Assembly (NCBI RefSeq): GCF_016921195.1
Contig: NZ_JAFGYF010000011.1
Span: 55,067-119,066 of the forward strand
Length of the DNA: 64,000 nucleotides
Origin: Cellulosimicrobium cellulans
GTDB lineage: Bacteria; Actinomycetota; Actinomycetes; Actinomycetales; Cellulomonadaceae
Direction: 5' to 3'
Positions 55,358-63,687 of the stretch are shown here, piece after piece; position 1 is the first letter of the stretch, and every line of letters begins with the position of its first letter. The notes beneath the pieces were generated by a model that did not search any database, was not told the DNA's origin, and saw only the letters and a program-made list of their open reading frames with translations. Made by a program: the position numbers and the translations under genes.

Positions 55358-56973
55358 GCCCCCGACCGCCCCGCGCGGGGCTGACCGTCCGCACCCGCAT
55401 GCTCACGGCGTTCCTCGGGCTCTCCGCCCTCGCGCTGCTGCTCGCGGGCGGCGCCGCCTGGTTCCTGCAGCGCGGGCAGATCGACGCGCGCATCGACGAG
55501 AGCCTGACCCGGAGCGCGAACGAGCTGAAGCGGCTCGCCGACTCCGGCGTCAACCCCGTCACGGGCGAGCCGTTCACGTCGGCCGAGGACGTCGTCGTCG
55601 CCTCGATCCAGCTCACGGTGCCCGCGCACAACGAGGGCGTCCTCGGGCTGCGGGAGGGCCGCACGCCCCTCGTCTCCCAGCAGGAGGTGCGGCTCCGGCT
55701 CGAGGAGGACCCGGAGCTCGTCACCGCGCTCGCGCCGCTCGTGGCGGGTGACGACGTCGTGCTGCGCTCGCCGCGGACCGCGACGGCCGACTACCGCGCC
55801 CTCGTCGCCCCCGTGCAGCCGGTCGGCGGCACGGGGGCGGCGCCCGACCAGGCGCCCGCGGCGCTCGTGCTCGCCTACGACCGCTCGGCCGAGCACGCCG
55901 AGTTCGCGCAGGTGTTCCGGACCTACGCCGTCGTCGCGCTCGGTGCGCTCGTGCTCATCGGCGTCGTCGGCTGGGTCGTCGCCGGGCGCCTGCTCCAGCC
56001 GATTCGGACGCTCTCGCGCACCGCGCAGCGCATCGGCGACACGGACCTGTCCGCCCGCATCCCCGTGACCGGCAACGACGACCTCTCGGACCTGTCGCGC
56101 ACGGTCAACGGCATGCTCGACCGGCTCGAGGGGTCGTTCGAGTCGCAGCGCCGTCTCATCGACGACGTCGGGCACGAGCTGCGCACGCCGCTCACCGTGG
56201 TGCGCGGCCACCTCGAGCTCATGGACCCGCGCGACGCCGCCGACGCGTCCGAGACGCGCGACCTCGCGCTCGACGAGCTCGACCGCATGAACCGCCTCGT
56301 CGACGACCTCGTGACGCTCGCGACCGCCGGCCGGCCCGACTTCGTCCGGCCGCTCCACACCGACCTCGGTCGCCTCCTCGACGACGTGCACGACAAGGTC
56401 CGCACGCTCGGCGACCGCCGCTGGCTCGTCGACGCGCGGGCCGACGTGGCGGTCCGCGCCGACGGGCAGCGCCTCACCCAGGCGCTCCTGCAGCTCGCCG
56501 CGAACGCGGTGAAGTTCTCGGCGCCCGGGTCCGTCGTCGCGCTCGGCTCGGCGGTGTCTGACGACGGCGCGCGCGTGCGCGTGTGGGTCCGCGACGAGGG
56601 CGTCGGGATCGCGCCCGAGCAGCAGGGACGGATCTTCGAGCGCTTCGCCCAGGCGACGACACCGGGAGCGACCCATCCCGAGGGGGCCGGGCTGGGGCTC
56701 GCGATCGTCGCGGCGATCGCCGAGGGGCACGGCGGCCGGGTGCTCGTCGCGTCGACGCCCGGCGTCGGGTCCACGTTCACGCTCGACCTCCCGCTCGCCG
56801 CCGCCTCCCCCGACCTCGGGGGACCGCACGACGCCGCCCCGGGACGACCGTCCGGCCCGCCCGCGCCGGCGCCGACCGCGCCGACGGTGCCCAGCGCGCC
56901 GTCGGCCGTCACGCCCGTGCTCCCCGCGCGCACGCCCCCGCCCACCTCCCCCGACGGAAGGACCACCCGGTGA
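55354..56973 (+). CDS. sensor histidine kinase, OmpR-system type
   Basis: This is a 539-residue kinase with helix 1 (FLGLSALALLLAGGAAWFLQ), an extracytoplasmic sensor of about 160 residues, helix 2 (VVALGALVLIGVVGWVVAG), HAMP (RTLSRTAQRIGDTDLSARIP), HisKA with phosphorylated His274 in DDVGHELRTPLTVVRGHLEL, and the ATPase domain (QLAANAVKFSAPGS, VRDEGVGIAPEQQGRIFERF, GAGLGLAIVAAIAEGHGGRV). A Pro/Ala tail of 60 residues follows. The signal is unknown. It overlaps the regulator by 4 nt. Confidence 0.92.
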   Translation: MSPRPPRAGLTVRTRMLTAFLGLSALALLLAGGAAWFLQRGQIDARIDESLTRSANELKRLADSGVNPVTGEPFTSAEDVVVASIQLTVPAHNEGVLGLREGRTPLVSQQEVRLRLEEDPELVTALAPLVAGDDVVLRSPRTATADYRALVAPVQPVGGTGAAPDQAPAALVLAYDRSAEHAEFAQVFRTYAVVALGALVLIGVVGWVVAGRLLQPIRTLSRTAQRIGDTDLSARIPVTGNDDLSDLSRTVNGMLDRLEGSFESQRRLIDDVGHELRTPLTVVRGHLELMDPRDAADASETRDLALDELDRMNRLVDDLVTLATAGRPDFVRPLHTDLGRLLDDVHDKVRTLGDRRWLVDARADVAVRADGQRLTQALLQLAANAVKFSAPGSVVALGSAVSDDGARVRVWVRDEGVGIAPEQQGRIFERFAQATTPGATHPEGAGLGLAIVAAIAEGHGGRVLVASTPGVGSTFTLDLPLAAASPDLGGPHDAAPGRPSGPPAPAPTAPTVPSAPSAVTPVLPARTPPPTSPDGRTTR

Positions 56974-57638
56974 GCCAGATCCTCGTCGCGGAGGACGAGA
57001 CGCGGATCGCGTCGTTCGTCGCCAAGGGCCTGCGCTCGGCGGGCTACGCGAGCACGACCGTCGCGACCGGCCGCGAGGCGCTCGACCTGGCGAGCACGGG
57101 CGACTTCGCGCTCCTCGTGCTCGACCTCGGCCTGCCGGACCAGGACGGCTTCACGGTGCTGCGCCGCCTGCGGGAGACCGGCAACGCGATCCCCGTCATC
57201 ATCCTCACCGCGCGCACGTCGGTCACGGACACCGTGGCCGGCCTGGAGGGCGGCGCGGACGACTACATGGCCAAGCCGTTCCGCTTCGAGGAGCTCCTCG
57301 CGCGCATCCGGCTGCGCCTGCGCGGCGAGCCCGCGGGCGAGGTCACGGTCCTCACGCACGGAGGCCTGAGCCTCGACCTGCGCACGCGCCGCGCGCGCAC
57401 CGCCGACCGCGACGTCGATCTCTCGGCGCGCGAGTTCGCGCTCGCCGAGGCGTTCCTGCGCAACCCCGGCCAGGTGCTCAGCCGCGAGCAGCTCCTGTCG
57501 CGCGTGTGGGGGTACGACTTCGACCCCGGCTCGAACGTCGTCGACGTCTACGTGCGCTACCTGCGCAACAAGCTCGGCGCCGAGCACTTCGTCACCGTGC
57601 GCGGCATGGGCTACCGGCTCGCCGACGCCACCCGCTGA
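56970..57638 (+). CDS. response regulator, OmpR/PhoB family
   Basis: This is a 222-residue protein with a receiver domain (ILVAEDETRIASFVAKGL, phosphorylated Asp52 in LLVLDLGLPDQDG, TARTSV and the Lys of DDYMAKPFRFEELLARI) and a winged-helix domain (VDLSAREFALAEAFLRNPGQ, NVVDVYVRYLRNKLG, VRGMGYRL). The start is GTG overlapping the kinase stop. The 11-bp TCTCAT repeats upstream of its own operon and of two neighbours are candidate sites. Confidence 0.94.
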   Translation: MSQILVAEDETRIASFVAKGLRSAGYASTTVATGREALDLASTGDFALLVLDLGLPDQDGFTVLRRLRETGNAIPVIILTARTSVTDTVAGLEGGADDYMAKPFRFEELLARIRLRLRGEPAGEVTVLTHGGLSLDLRTRRARTADRDVDLSAREFALAEAFLRNPGQVLSREQLLSRVWGYDFDPGSNVVDVYVRYLRNKLGAEHFVTVRGMGYRLADATR

Positions 57639-57697
57639 CCCGCCGACCCGCCGAGCGGGGCCGGTCGCCCCGACGGGTACGGCGCAACCCTGACACG

Positions 57698-57755
57698 CCG
57701 AACCCGGGCCCGCGGGTCGCGAGGTGGTCCCTCGTGACCGCGGACCCGGGTTCGG
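57698..57755. terminator. bidirectional terminator
   Basis: A long imperfect hairpin has arms starting CCGAACCCGGGCCCGCGG and a complement with one bulge and two mismatches, about 26 pairs. It lies between the converging response regulator and PNTP-protein genes. Confidence 0.8.
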
Positions 57756-57794
57756 ACCGGCCGCGCTGTCCGGCCGATCAGCCGGGCGCCGACG

Positions 57795-58199
57795 TCAGTC
57801 GGCCGACTGCGGCGACGGCGGCGTGACGGGGCTGGGCGGGGTGTTGGGCGTCTGAGGCGTGTTCGGGGTGTTCGCCGTCGGCGGCGTGTTCGGCGTGTTC
57901 GGCGTCTGGCTCGTCACGGCCGAGCCGGACGTGTTCGCCGAGCCCGCGGTGCTCGGGGAGGCGGAGGTGTTGGCCGTGACCGTCGTGATCGACGTCCCGT
58001 TCTGGACGTCGGTCGGGCTGGGCGTCGCGGACGCGGCGGGCGCGTCGGTGGGCGTGCTCGAGGACGTGCTCACCTGGACCGACGGCGAGACGGTCGCGGG
58101 CTCCGGGGCGTCGAACGCGCCCTGGGCGGTGGCCACCGTGGCCCCGAGGCCGACCGCGCCGAGCGCCCCGGTGACGATCCATGCGCTGCGTGCCTTCAT
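57795..58199 (-). CDS. secreted low-complexity PNTP-repeat protein
   Basis: This is a 134-residue protein with an N-terminal signal (MKARSAWIVTGALGAVGLGA, likely cut near ATAQG). The rest is Ser/Thr/Pro/Asn-rich and ends in PNTP and NTPQTPNTPP repeats. There is no cysteine or lipobox. It is likely exported and extended, possibly glycosylated or wall-associated. It is preceded by AAGGAG, and upstream by TCTCAT/TCTCAC boxes (58270-58297) shared with the two-component operon. No known family is recognised. Confidence 0.75.
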   Translation of the reverse strand: MKARSAWIVTGALGAVGLGATVATAQGAFDAPEPATVSPSVQVSTSSSTPTDAPAASATPSPTDVQNGTSITTVTANTSASPSTAGSANTSGSAVTSQTPNTPNTPPTANTPNTPQTPNTPPSPVTPPSPQSAD

Positions 58200-58263
58200 G
58201 ATCCTTCTCCTTCGTCCGATGGTGCGCACGACCCCTCGGCCGTGCATGGTCCGAGCCTCTCGG

Positions 58264-59628
58264 TCACGCGTGAGACGTCGAGGAGGAGCCGATGAGAGTG
58301 CTCTCAGGAAGCCGGGCGGGACCGTGCGCGACCGGTCCGTGCGCGGCGTCGAGCAGGTCCTCGGCGACGCCGAGCCACGCCTCGGCGAGGTCGCGGGATG
58401 CCGCGCCGGTCGCGAGCGACAGCACGACGCCGGCCGCGCGCGCCCGGAGGGCCGCCGGGTCGACGCTCTCGTCGAAGACCGCGAGGCACCGGTCCACGAG
58501 CGCGCCCACGCCCGCGTAGACGGCCGGCGCGAGCGACGGCAGCACCGCAAGGTGCGCGACGAGGCACGCGAGGTCGTCCACGCGGTGCCCCGGGCCGAGC
58601 GTGTCGACGTCGAGCAGGACGCTCACGCGGGGCCCCGCGTGAGCACCCGCAGGCCCCCGCTCGGGCGGCGCCGCGTCGAGCAGGACGTTGGCCTCGTAGA
58701 AGTCGCCGTGCGTCGTGACGACCGGGCCGGCGTCGCGCGTCGCGACCGCCGTCCGGACCTCGCGCGCGACGCGGTCCACCCGGTCCGCGTCGAGGGAGTG
58801 CACCGCGAGCGCCGACGCGGCGTAGTGCTCGACGCGCTCGGCCCACGCGGGGCGGCGACGCAGGGTCGTCGCGCGCGCCGGGAGGGCGTCGAGCGCCCGC
58901 AGGAGCTCGCGCGGGTCGATCGCGGTGGGCTGGGCGGCCGGTCCGGCCGCCGCGAGGTGCTGCGCGAGCGACGGGCCGCGCGCCTCCTCGAGGACGATCA
59001 CGCCGTCGGCGTCCCACGCGAGGCAGCGCGGGGCGTCCACGGCGGTGGACCGGAAGAGGTCGTGCCTCCGGACGAGCGAGCGCGCCCGGTCCGGCCGGAC
59101 CACCTTGACGTAGACCGCGCGCGCGGACGTCCGCGCGCGCAGCACCGCACGCCGCAGCGGGCGATACCCGACCATCGAGACCGACTCGACGGTCTCGCCG
59201 GGCGCGAGCGCCCCCGCCGCCGTGAGGCGGCGGGTGAGCTCGCCCGCGTCGCACGCCGCGGCGAGGCCGGGCAGCAGCGGGTCGGCGGGGTGGCGCCACA
59301 CGTGCGCGACGCGCGGTCCGTCGGCGAGGCGGACGACGCCGGGTCCGGCGGCGTCCGGCGAGAGGGGCGCCGTCGTCACGAGCAGGTACTCGGCGGCGTC
59401 CGCCGAGACGACGCCCTCGCCCGGACCCGCGGCCAGCGTCCGGCGCGCGACGACGTCGTACCCGACCGTCACCTCCGCGCCGGGGCGCGCGTGGACCTGG
59501 TGCACGCGCCACGTGTCGAGGCTCGCGCCGTCGGCGCCGAGCGCCACGGCGAGCAGCTCCCCCGCCTCGGGAGCGGTCAGCAGGTCGAGCCAGGCGCGCT
59601 GGTCGGGCGCGGGAGGGGCGAGCGTCAT
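58264..59628 (-). CDS. APH-family phosphotransferase
   Basis: This is a 454-residue protein with the aminoglycoside-phosphotransferase/choline-kinase fold. The catalytic loop is VVTTHGDFYEANVLLD (HGDxxxxN), the Mg site VSVLLDVDTLGPGHRVDDLA, and the Lys in AVYVKVVRPD. It has an unusually long N-terminal half (about 150 residues) compared with APH enzymes. Small metabolites, not drugs, are more likely substrates; this is inference. The coding end also carries the TCTCAT box for the PNTP gene downstream. Its own start, ATG at 59628, lies 34 nt below another pair of boxes. Confidence 0.8.
   Translation of the reverse strand: MTLAPPAPDQRAWLDLLTAPEAGELLAVALGADGASLDTWRVHQVHARPGAEVTVGYDVVARRTLAAGPGEGVVSADAAEYLLVTTAPLSPDAAGPGVVRLADGPRVAHVWRHPADPLLPGLAAACDAGELTRRLTAAGALAPGETVESVSMVGYRPLRRAVLRARTSARAVYVKVVRPDRARSLVRRHDLFRSTAVDAPRCLAWDADGVIVLEEARGPSLAQHLAAAGPAAQPTAIDPRELLRALDALPARATTLRRRPAWAERVEHYAASALAVHSLDADRVDRVAREVRTAVATRDAGPVVTTHGDFYEANVLLDAAPPERGPAGAHAGPRVSVLLDVDTLGPGHRVDDLACLVAHLAVLPSLAPAVYAGVGALVDRCLAVFDESVDPAALRARAAGVVLSLATGAASRDLAEAWLGVAEDLLDAAHGPVAHGPARLPESTLIGSSSTSHA
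58270..58297 (-). promoter_or_regulatory. direct repeats upstream of the PNTP-protein gene
   Basis: On the minus strand TCTCAT (58292-58297), CCTCCT (58281-58286) and TCTCAC (58270-58275) lie in 11-bp register. They fall at the end of the phosphotransferase gene, 70-100 nt before the PNTP start. GAGGCT, 16 nt after the last box, is at the same spacing as GATACT at the 55025 promoter. Confidence 0.5.
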
Positions 59629-59661
59629 GGGCCCAGCGCACCGCACGCGCGTGGGTCCGCG

Positions 59662-59690
59662 GTGAGACGCGCATGAGAGTCCTCTCATGC
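59662..59690 (-). promoter_or_regulatory. direct repeats upstream of the phosphotransferase
   Basis: On the minus strand TCTCAT (59673-59678) and TCTCAC (59662-59667) are 11 bp apart, within a 16-nt string, TCTCATGCGCGTCTCA, nearly identical to that at 54986. The same site is also an inverted repeat, GCATGAGAG-TC-CTCTCATGC (59671-59690). No clear -10 box follows. Confidence 0.5.
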
Positions 59691-59722
59691 AGGGCGCCGG
59701 ACGACCCGGTGCGCGGCGGCCC

Positions 59723-59751
59723 TTGACCGGGCGCACCCGCCGTGGGAATGT
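59723..59751 (+). promoter_or_regulatory. leaderless promoter of the membrane-protein/GntR pair
   Basis: TTGACC (59723-59728), a 17-bp spacer and GAATGT (59746-59751) lie 6 nt before the GTG at 59758. No Shine-Dalgarno sequence is present. Confidence 0.5.
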
Positions 59752-59757
59752 ACTGAG

Positions 59758-60732
59758 GTGTTGACACAAACATCGTCCGCGGAGCCCCAGGCCGTCGACC
59801 TCTTCGTCCCGGCGGGCTACGACCTGCTGTGGAGCGGTGCCGTGCTGGCCGGGCTCGCGGGGCTCGGGGTCGCCGTCGTGCTGGTCGTCCGGGCCGCGAC
59901 GCGCGCACCCGAGCCCTCGTTCCACGGGCTCGCCCAGGAGGACCCCGTGCGCCGTGCCGCGCGCCGGCACGCGACCACGGTGAGCGCCGCCGCGGTGACG
60001 GCGGCGCTCCTCGTCGGCGCGCTCGTCGCCCAGGCCGCCGCGACCGCCGTCGGTGGCCTCGTGGAGGGCGTGCTCGTGGGGCTCTCCCCCGCGGTCGTCG
60101 GGCTCACGTTCCTCGGCGCGCACGCCGTCGGGGAGCGGACCTGGCCGCGCCAGCGGACCGCGGTCCGCGCGGCGACGCTGCGGCCCCGGACCGTCGACGA
60201 CGTCGCACCCCGGGGCCTGCGGCGCCTCACCGGGTCGCTCGGGGCGCTCGTCGTGCTGCTCGCGGTGGTCGGCGCGCTCACGGCGGGCGACGACGGGCGG
60301 TCGGTGACCCGCGTCGCAGGCGACTCGACCTCGGCGGCGAGCCCCTACCCCGGCGCGTTCTACGGCGTGTGGCTCGCGCTCGCGGCCGTCCTGGTCGTCG
60401 CCGGCGCGGAGGGCGTTCTGCGCCTCGTCGCGCGCCGTCCGGCGGTGGCGCAGGTCGACGAGGCGTGGGACGTCGCCCTGCGCCGCGCGTCGGCGCACCG
60501 CGTCCTGCGGGGCGCGCAGCTCGCGCTCGGGCTGACCGCCGCGGGGATGCTCGGCGTCGCCGCGAACGCTGCGACGCGGGTGGGCTACCCGGGGGCGGTC
60601 GTCCTGGTGGTCGTCGCGGTCGGGCTGGCGCTGACGGCCATCGCGGTCGTCGTGCGGCCCGCCCCGGACCCGGACGCCTGGGCGGACGAGCGCGCGCACG
60701 CGCCGGTGGGTCGCGGCCATGCCGCCGGCTGA
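59758..60732 (+). CDS. multi-pass membrane protein of unknown function
   Basis: This is a 324-residue protein with about seven hydrophobic segments, including LLWSGAVLAGLAGLGVAVVL, VTAALLVGALVAQAAA, FYGVWLALAAVLVVAGAEGV and AVVLVVVAVGLALTAIAVVV. I recognise no family. It overlaps the next gene, a GntR-family regulator, by 14 nt, so the regulator probably controls this gene. The start is GTG. Confidence 0.78.
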   Translation: MLTQTSSAEPQAVDLFVPAGYDLLWSGAVLAGLAGLGVAVVLVVRAATRAPEPSFHGLAQEDPVRRAARRHATTVSAAAVTAALLVGALVAQAAATAVGGLVEGVLVGLSPAVVGLTFLGAHAVGERTWPRQRTAVRAATLRPRTVDDVAPRGLRRLTGSLGALVVLLAVVGALTAGDDGRSVTRVAGDSTSAASPYPGAFYGVWLALAAVLVVAGAEGVLRLVARRPAVAQVDEAWDVALRRASAHRVLRGAQLALGLTAAGMLGVAANAATRVGYPGAVVLVVVAVGLALTAIAVVVRPAPDPDAWADERAHAPVGRGHAAG

Positions 60733-61120
60733 GCTGCGCGTCGAGATCGACCTGCGGTCGGGTCTCGCGCCGTACGAGCAGATCCGTCGGCAGGTCGTCG
60801 CGCACGTCGCCGCCGGGCGTCTGCGGGTGGGCGACCGGCTCCCGACGATCCGCGCCCTCGCCACCGACCTCGGCCTCGCGCCGGGGACCGTGGCCCGCGC
60901 GTACCGCGAGCTCGAGGCGGCGGGGGTCGTGACGACCCGGCGTCGGGCCGGGACGGTCGTGTCCGACGGCGTCTCCCCCACCGACGTCGCCGCGCGCCAC
61001 GCGGCGCACGAGCTCGTCCGCGCCGGCCGCGAGGCAGGTCTGTCGGACGACGAGATCCTCGACGTCGTGCGCGGCGCGCTGCTCCACGAGCAGCCGGGCG
61101 GCGCGCCGGCCACCGGCTGA
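60719..61120 (+). CDS. GntR-family regulator, YtrA type
   Basis: This is a 133-residue protein. The winged helix-turn-helix is LAPYEQIRRQVVAHVAAGRL, VGDRLPTIRALATDLGLAPG, TVARAYRELEAAGVV. A short C-terminal helical part (about 55 residues) follows instead of a ligand domain, which is the YtrA subfamily. YtrA regulators normally repress a neighbouring membrane or ABC transport operon; here the only candidate is the membrane protein translated with it. Confidence 0.88.
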   Translation: MPPAELRVEIDLRSGLAPYEQIRRQVVAHVAAGRLRVGDRLPTIRALATDLGLAPGTVARAYRELEAAGVVTTRRRAGTVVSDGVSPTDVAARHAAHELVRAGREAGLSDDEILDVVRGALLHEQPGGAPATG

Positions 61121-61298
61121 ACCGACCGCGGGCAGATGCTGCCTTCGGATCGCCGGTGCGCGAGCGACCTCGCGGCGCGCGCGTCACGACAGGGTCACGA
61201 TCCACCGACAGGCGCCGTCGCGGGGCGTCCCGCCGCGGGGCGGGGCGCATGATGGTGCTCCCGCGGCAGGACGCCGCGGCACACACGAGGGGGACCAG

Positions 61299-62318
61299 GT
61301 GGAGGACGAAGCTCCGGACGGCGCACGGGCGGGCGCGCACGCGCGCGCGACAGCAGGGTCCGTGGTGGGCGTGGCGCGCTTCGCGCGGGATGGCGGCCCG
61401 GGGCAGGCCCCGGTCGCCCGCGGTCGACGCACGAGGGCGCGCTCGGCGGTGGGCGTGCTGGTGACGGCGCTGGTGCTCGCGGGTTGCCAGGCCGGCCTGC
61501 CCGACCTCGAACCGGGCCGGACGCCGTCGGCCACCGCGGACGGTCCCGCGACCACCGAGCCCGCGAGCCCCCGCCCGACGCAGACCGCGCCCGAGCCGAC
61601 CGAGACGTCGGAGCCCGAGCCGATCCCGGAGCCGACCCCGACCGAGGCGCCCGCGCCGAGCACGCCCCCGCCCGTCCCGGAGGCGACCCCCGAGCCGCCG
61701 CCCGCGCCCGTCGAGCCCGCGGAGCTGGCCCGTGGCGCGACCGGCGACCGGGTCGTCGCGCTCCAGCAGCGCCTCGCCGAGCTCGGCTACTTCATCGGCG
61801 CGCCCGACGGCGACTTCGGCGGTGGTACGCAGCAGGCCGTGTGGGCGCTGCAGAAGGCCGCGGGCCTGTCGCGCGACGGCGTCGTCGGTCCGGCGACGCA
61901 GGCCGCGCTCGACGAGGGCGTCACGCCGCAGCCGCGCAGCGCGTCGGGCAAGGTCATCGAGATCGACCTGGACCGGCAGCTCCTGCTCGCCGTCGAGGAC
62001 GGCCGGGTCGTCACGGTGATCAACGCGTCGTCGGGCAACGGCGAGTCGTACGAGGCGAAGGGCCGCACCTACCGCGCGAGCACGCCGCGCGGCGAGTTCC
62101 ACGTGGGTCGGCAGGTCGACGGCAACCACTCGTCGAGCCTCGAGCTCGGCGACATGTGGCGCCCGAAGTTCTTCACGGGCGGGATCGCGGTGCACGGCTC
62201 GGGCTCGATCCCGCCGTGGCCCGCGTCCCACGGCTGCGTGCGCGTCGCGAACTCTGCGATGAACTGGCTCTGGGACTCCTGGCACGCCGACCCGGGCACC
62301 CCGGTCGTCGTCTACTGA
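61299..62318 (+). CDS. L,D-transpeptidase lipoprotein with peptidoglycan-binding domain
   Basis: This is a 339-residue protein predicted to act at the cell wall, forming 3-3 peptide cross-links. A 45-residue Arg/Gly-rich leader precedes a hydrophobic stretch ending in the lipobox LVLAGC (Cys62). A Pro/Thr/Glu linker follows to about residue 140, then a peptidoglycan-binding repeat (GDRVVALQQRLAELGYFIGA) and the YkuD domain with the catalytic motif VHGSGSIPPWPASHGCVRVA (His and Cys present). The leader is longer than normal. The start is GTG after GGGGG. Upstream, 61121-61298 holds no gene that I can support. Confidence 0.92.
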   Translation: MEDEAPDGARAGAHARATAGSVVGVARFARDGGPGQAPVARGRRTRARSAVGVLVTALVLAGCQAGLPDLEPGRTPSATADGPATTEPASPRPTQTAPEPTETSEPEPIPEPTPTEAPAPSTPPPVPEATPEPPPAPVEPAELARGATGDRVVALQQRLAELGYFIGAPDGDFGGGTQQAVWALQKAAGLSRDGVVGPATQAALDEGVTPQPRSASGKVIEIDLDRQLLLAVEDGRVVTVINASSGNGESYEAKGRTYRASTPRGEFHVGRQVDGNHSSSLELGDMWRPKFFTGGIAVHGSGSIPPWPASHGCVRVANSAMNWLWDSWHADPGTPVVVY

Positions 62319-62397
62319 CGCCCGCTCCCTGCGTGCATGAGAGAGCCGCGCCGGCAGGGCCCGGACGCGACGATCCCAGGCACTCAGCGCGGGACGG

Positions 62398-63687
62398 TCA
62401 GAGGGAGACGCCGACGAGGACGGGCTCGGGGACGAGCTCGACGCCGAACGCGTCGAGGACGCCGTCGCGCACCGCGCGCGCGAGCTCGACGAGGTCCTCC
62501 GCGCCGGCCCCGCCCCGGTTGGTCAGCGCCAGGGTGTGCTTGGTCGACAGCCGCGCGGGACTCGACGCCCCATGGACCCCGTAGCCCTTGGTGAAGCCCG
62601 CGTGCTCGATCAGCCACGCCGCGGACGTCTTGACGAGCGTCGGGTCGATCTCGCCGAGGCTCGGGCCCGTCGTGCGCGACGGCGTCGCCGAGCGCACCGG
62701 GTAGCGCGGGGCCTCCGCCGGCAGGAGGTCGGCCTGCTCCACCGGGACGACGGGGTTCGTGAAGAAGGACCCGGCGCTCCAGCGGTCGTGGTCGGGGCCC
62801 TTCTGCCCCGGCGCACCCTCCCCCGCCGCGACGGGCGCGACGTCCGGTCCGACGCCGTCGAGCAGCATGCCCTTGCGCGCGCGGAGCGCGAGGACGGCGT
62901 CGCGGACGTCGGTGCTCGGCGCGCGGTCGCCGACCTGGACCCCGAGCGTCCGCGCGAGCTCGGGGTACGCGACCGGCGCGGACAGCGATCCGAGGCGTGC
63001 CTGGAACCCGACGTCGAGCACGACGTAGCGCGGCGACGGGTACCACGGGCCGCCGGCCTCGCCGTCGCCGACCGCCTCGTGCGCTGCCGCGTGCATGCTG
63101 CGCTTGAGCAGCGACGTGCGGTAGCCGAACGCGAGCTCGCCCAGCGCGAGCGTGCGCACGCGCGACCGCTGCCGGTCCCAGACGCGCACGGTCGAGATGA
63201 CGCCCGCGACCTCCTGCCCGTACGCGCCGATGTTCTGGACGGGCGCGGCGCCGACCGTGCCGGGGATGCCGGAGAGCGCCTCGACGCCCACCCACTCCTC
63301 CGCGACCGCGCGCGCCACGAGCTCGTCCCAGTCCTGCCCGGCCGGCGCGTGGAAGCTCGCCCCACCGCACGAGTCCTCGGCGTCCACGGTGATCCCGCGC
63401 CGCAGGTCGCGCACGACGACGCCACCGAACCCCTCGTCGCCCACGAGCAGGTTCGAGCCACCGCCGATCACGAGCAGCGGCTCGCCGGCCTCGTCCGCCG
63501 CGCGCACGGTGTCCACGAGCTCTGCCTCGCTGTGCGCCTCGACGTACCGGTCCGCCGGCCCACCGACACGCAGCGTCGTCAGCTCCGCCAGGGACGGCGC
63601 GCCGACGGCGTCGGGGCGCAGCCCCGGGGCGGTCCGGACGATCTCGGGCAGGTCGCGGTCGACGGGGGCAGCGGGTTCGCACGTCAC
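62398..63687 (-). CDS. murB: UDP-N-acetylmuramate dehydrogenase
   Basis: MurB reduces the enolpyruvyl group to make UDP-MurNAc, using NADPH and FAD. The FAD motif is LLVIGGGSNLLV. The family block SGIPGTVGAAPVQNIGAYG, the catalytic Ser in SAGSFFTNP, and the C-terminal FTKGYGVHGASSPARLSTKH are intact. It is 429 residues, longer than the 340 of E. coli, with extra loops typical of actinobacterial type I MurB. The start is GTG (VTCEPAAP). It converges on the L,D-transpeptidase gene, another cell-wall enzyme. Confidence 0.96.
   Translation of the reverse strand: MTCEPAAPVDRDLPEIVRTAPGLRPDAVGAPSLAELTTLRVGGPADRYVEAHSEAELVDTVRAADEAGEPLLVIGGGSNLLVGDEGFGGVVVRDLRRGITVDAEDSCGGASFHAPAGQDWDELVARAVAEEWVGVEALSGIPGTVGAAPVQNIGAYGQEVAGVISTVRVWDRQRSRVRTLALGELAFGYRTSLLKRSMHAAAHEAVGDGEAGGPWYPSPRYVVLDVGFQARLGSLSAPVAYPELARTLGVQVGDRAPSTDVRDAVLALRARKGMLLDGVGPDVAPVAAGEGAPGQKGPDHDRWSAGSFFTNPVVPVEQADLLPAEAPRYPVRSATPSRTTGPSLGEIDPTLVKTSAAWLIEHAGFTKGYGVHGASSPARLSTKHTLALTNRGGAGAEDLVELARAVRDGVLDAFGVELVPEPVLVGVSL

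Noticed and set aside
62336..62346. A single TCTCATG-like box after the L,D-transpeptidase gene
   Set aside because: There is only one copy with no 11-bp partner, and it faces no promoter.
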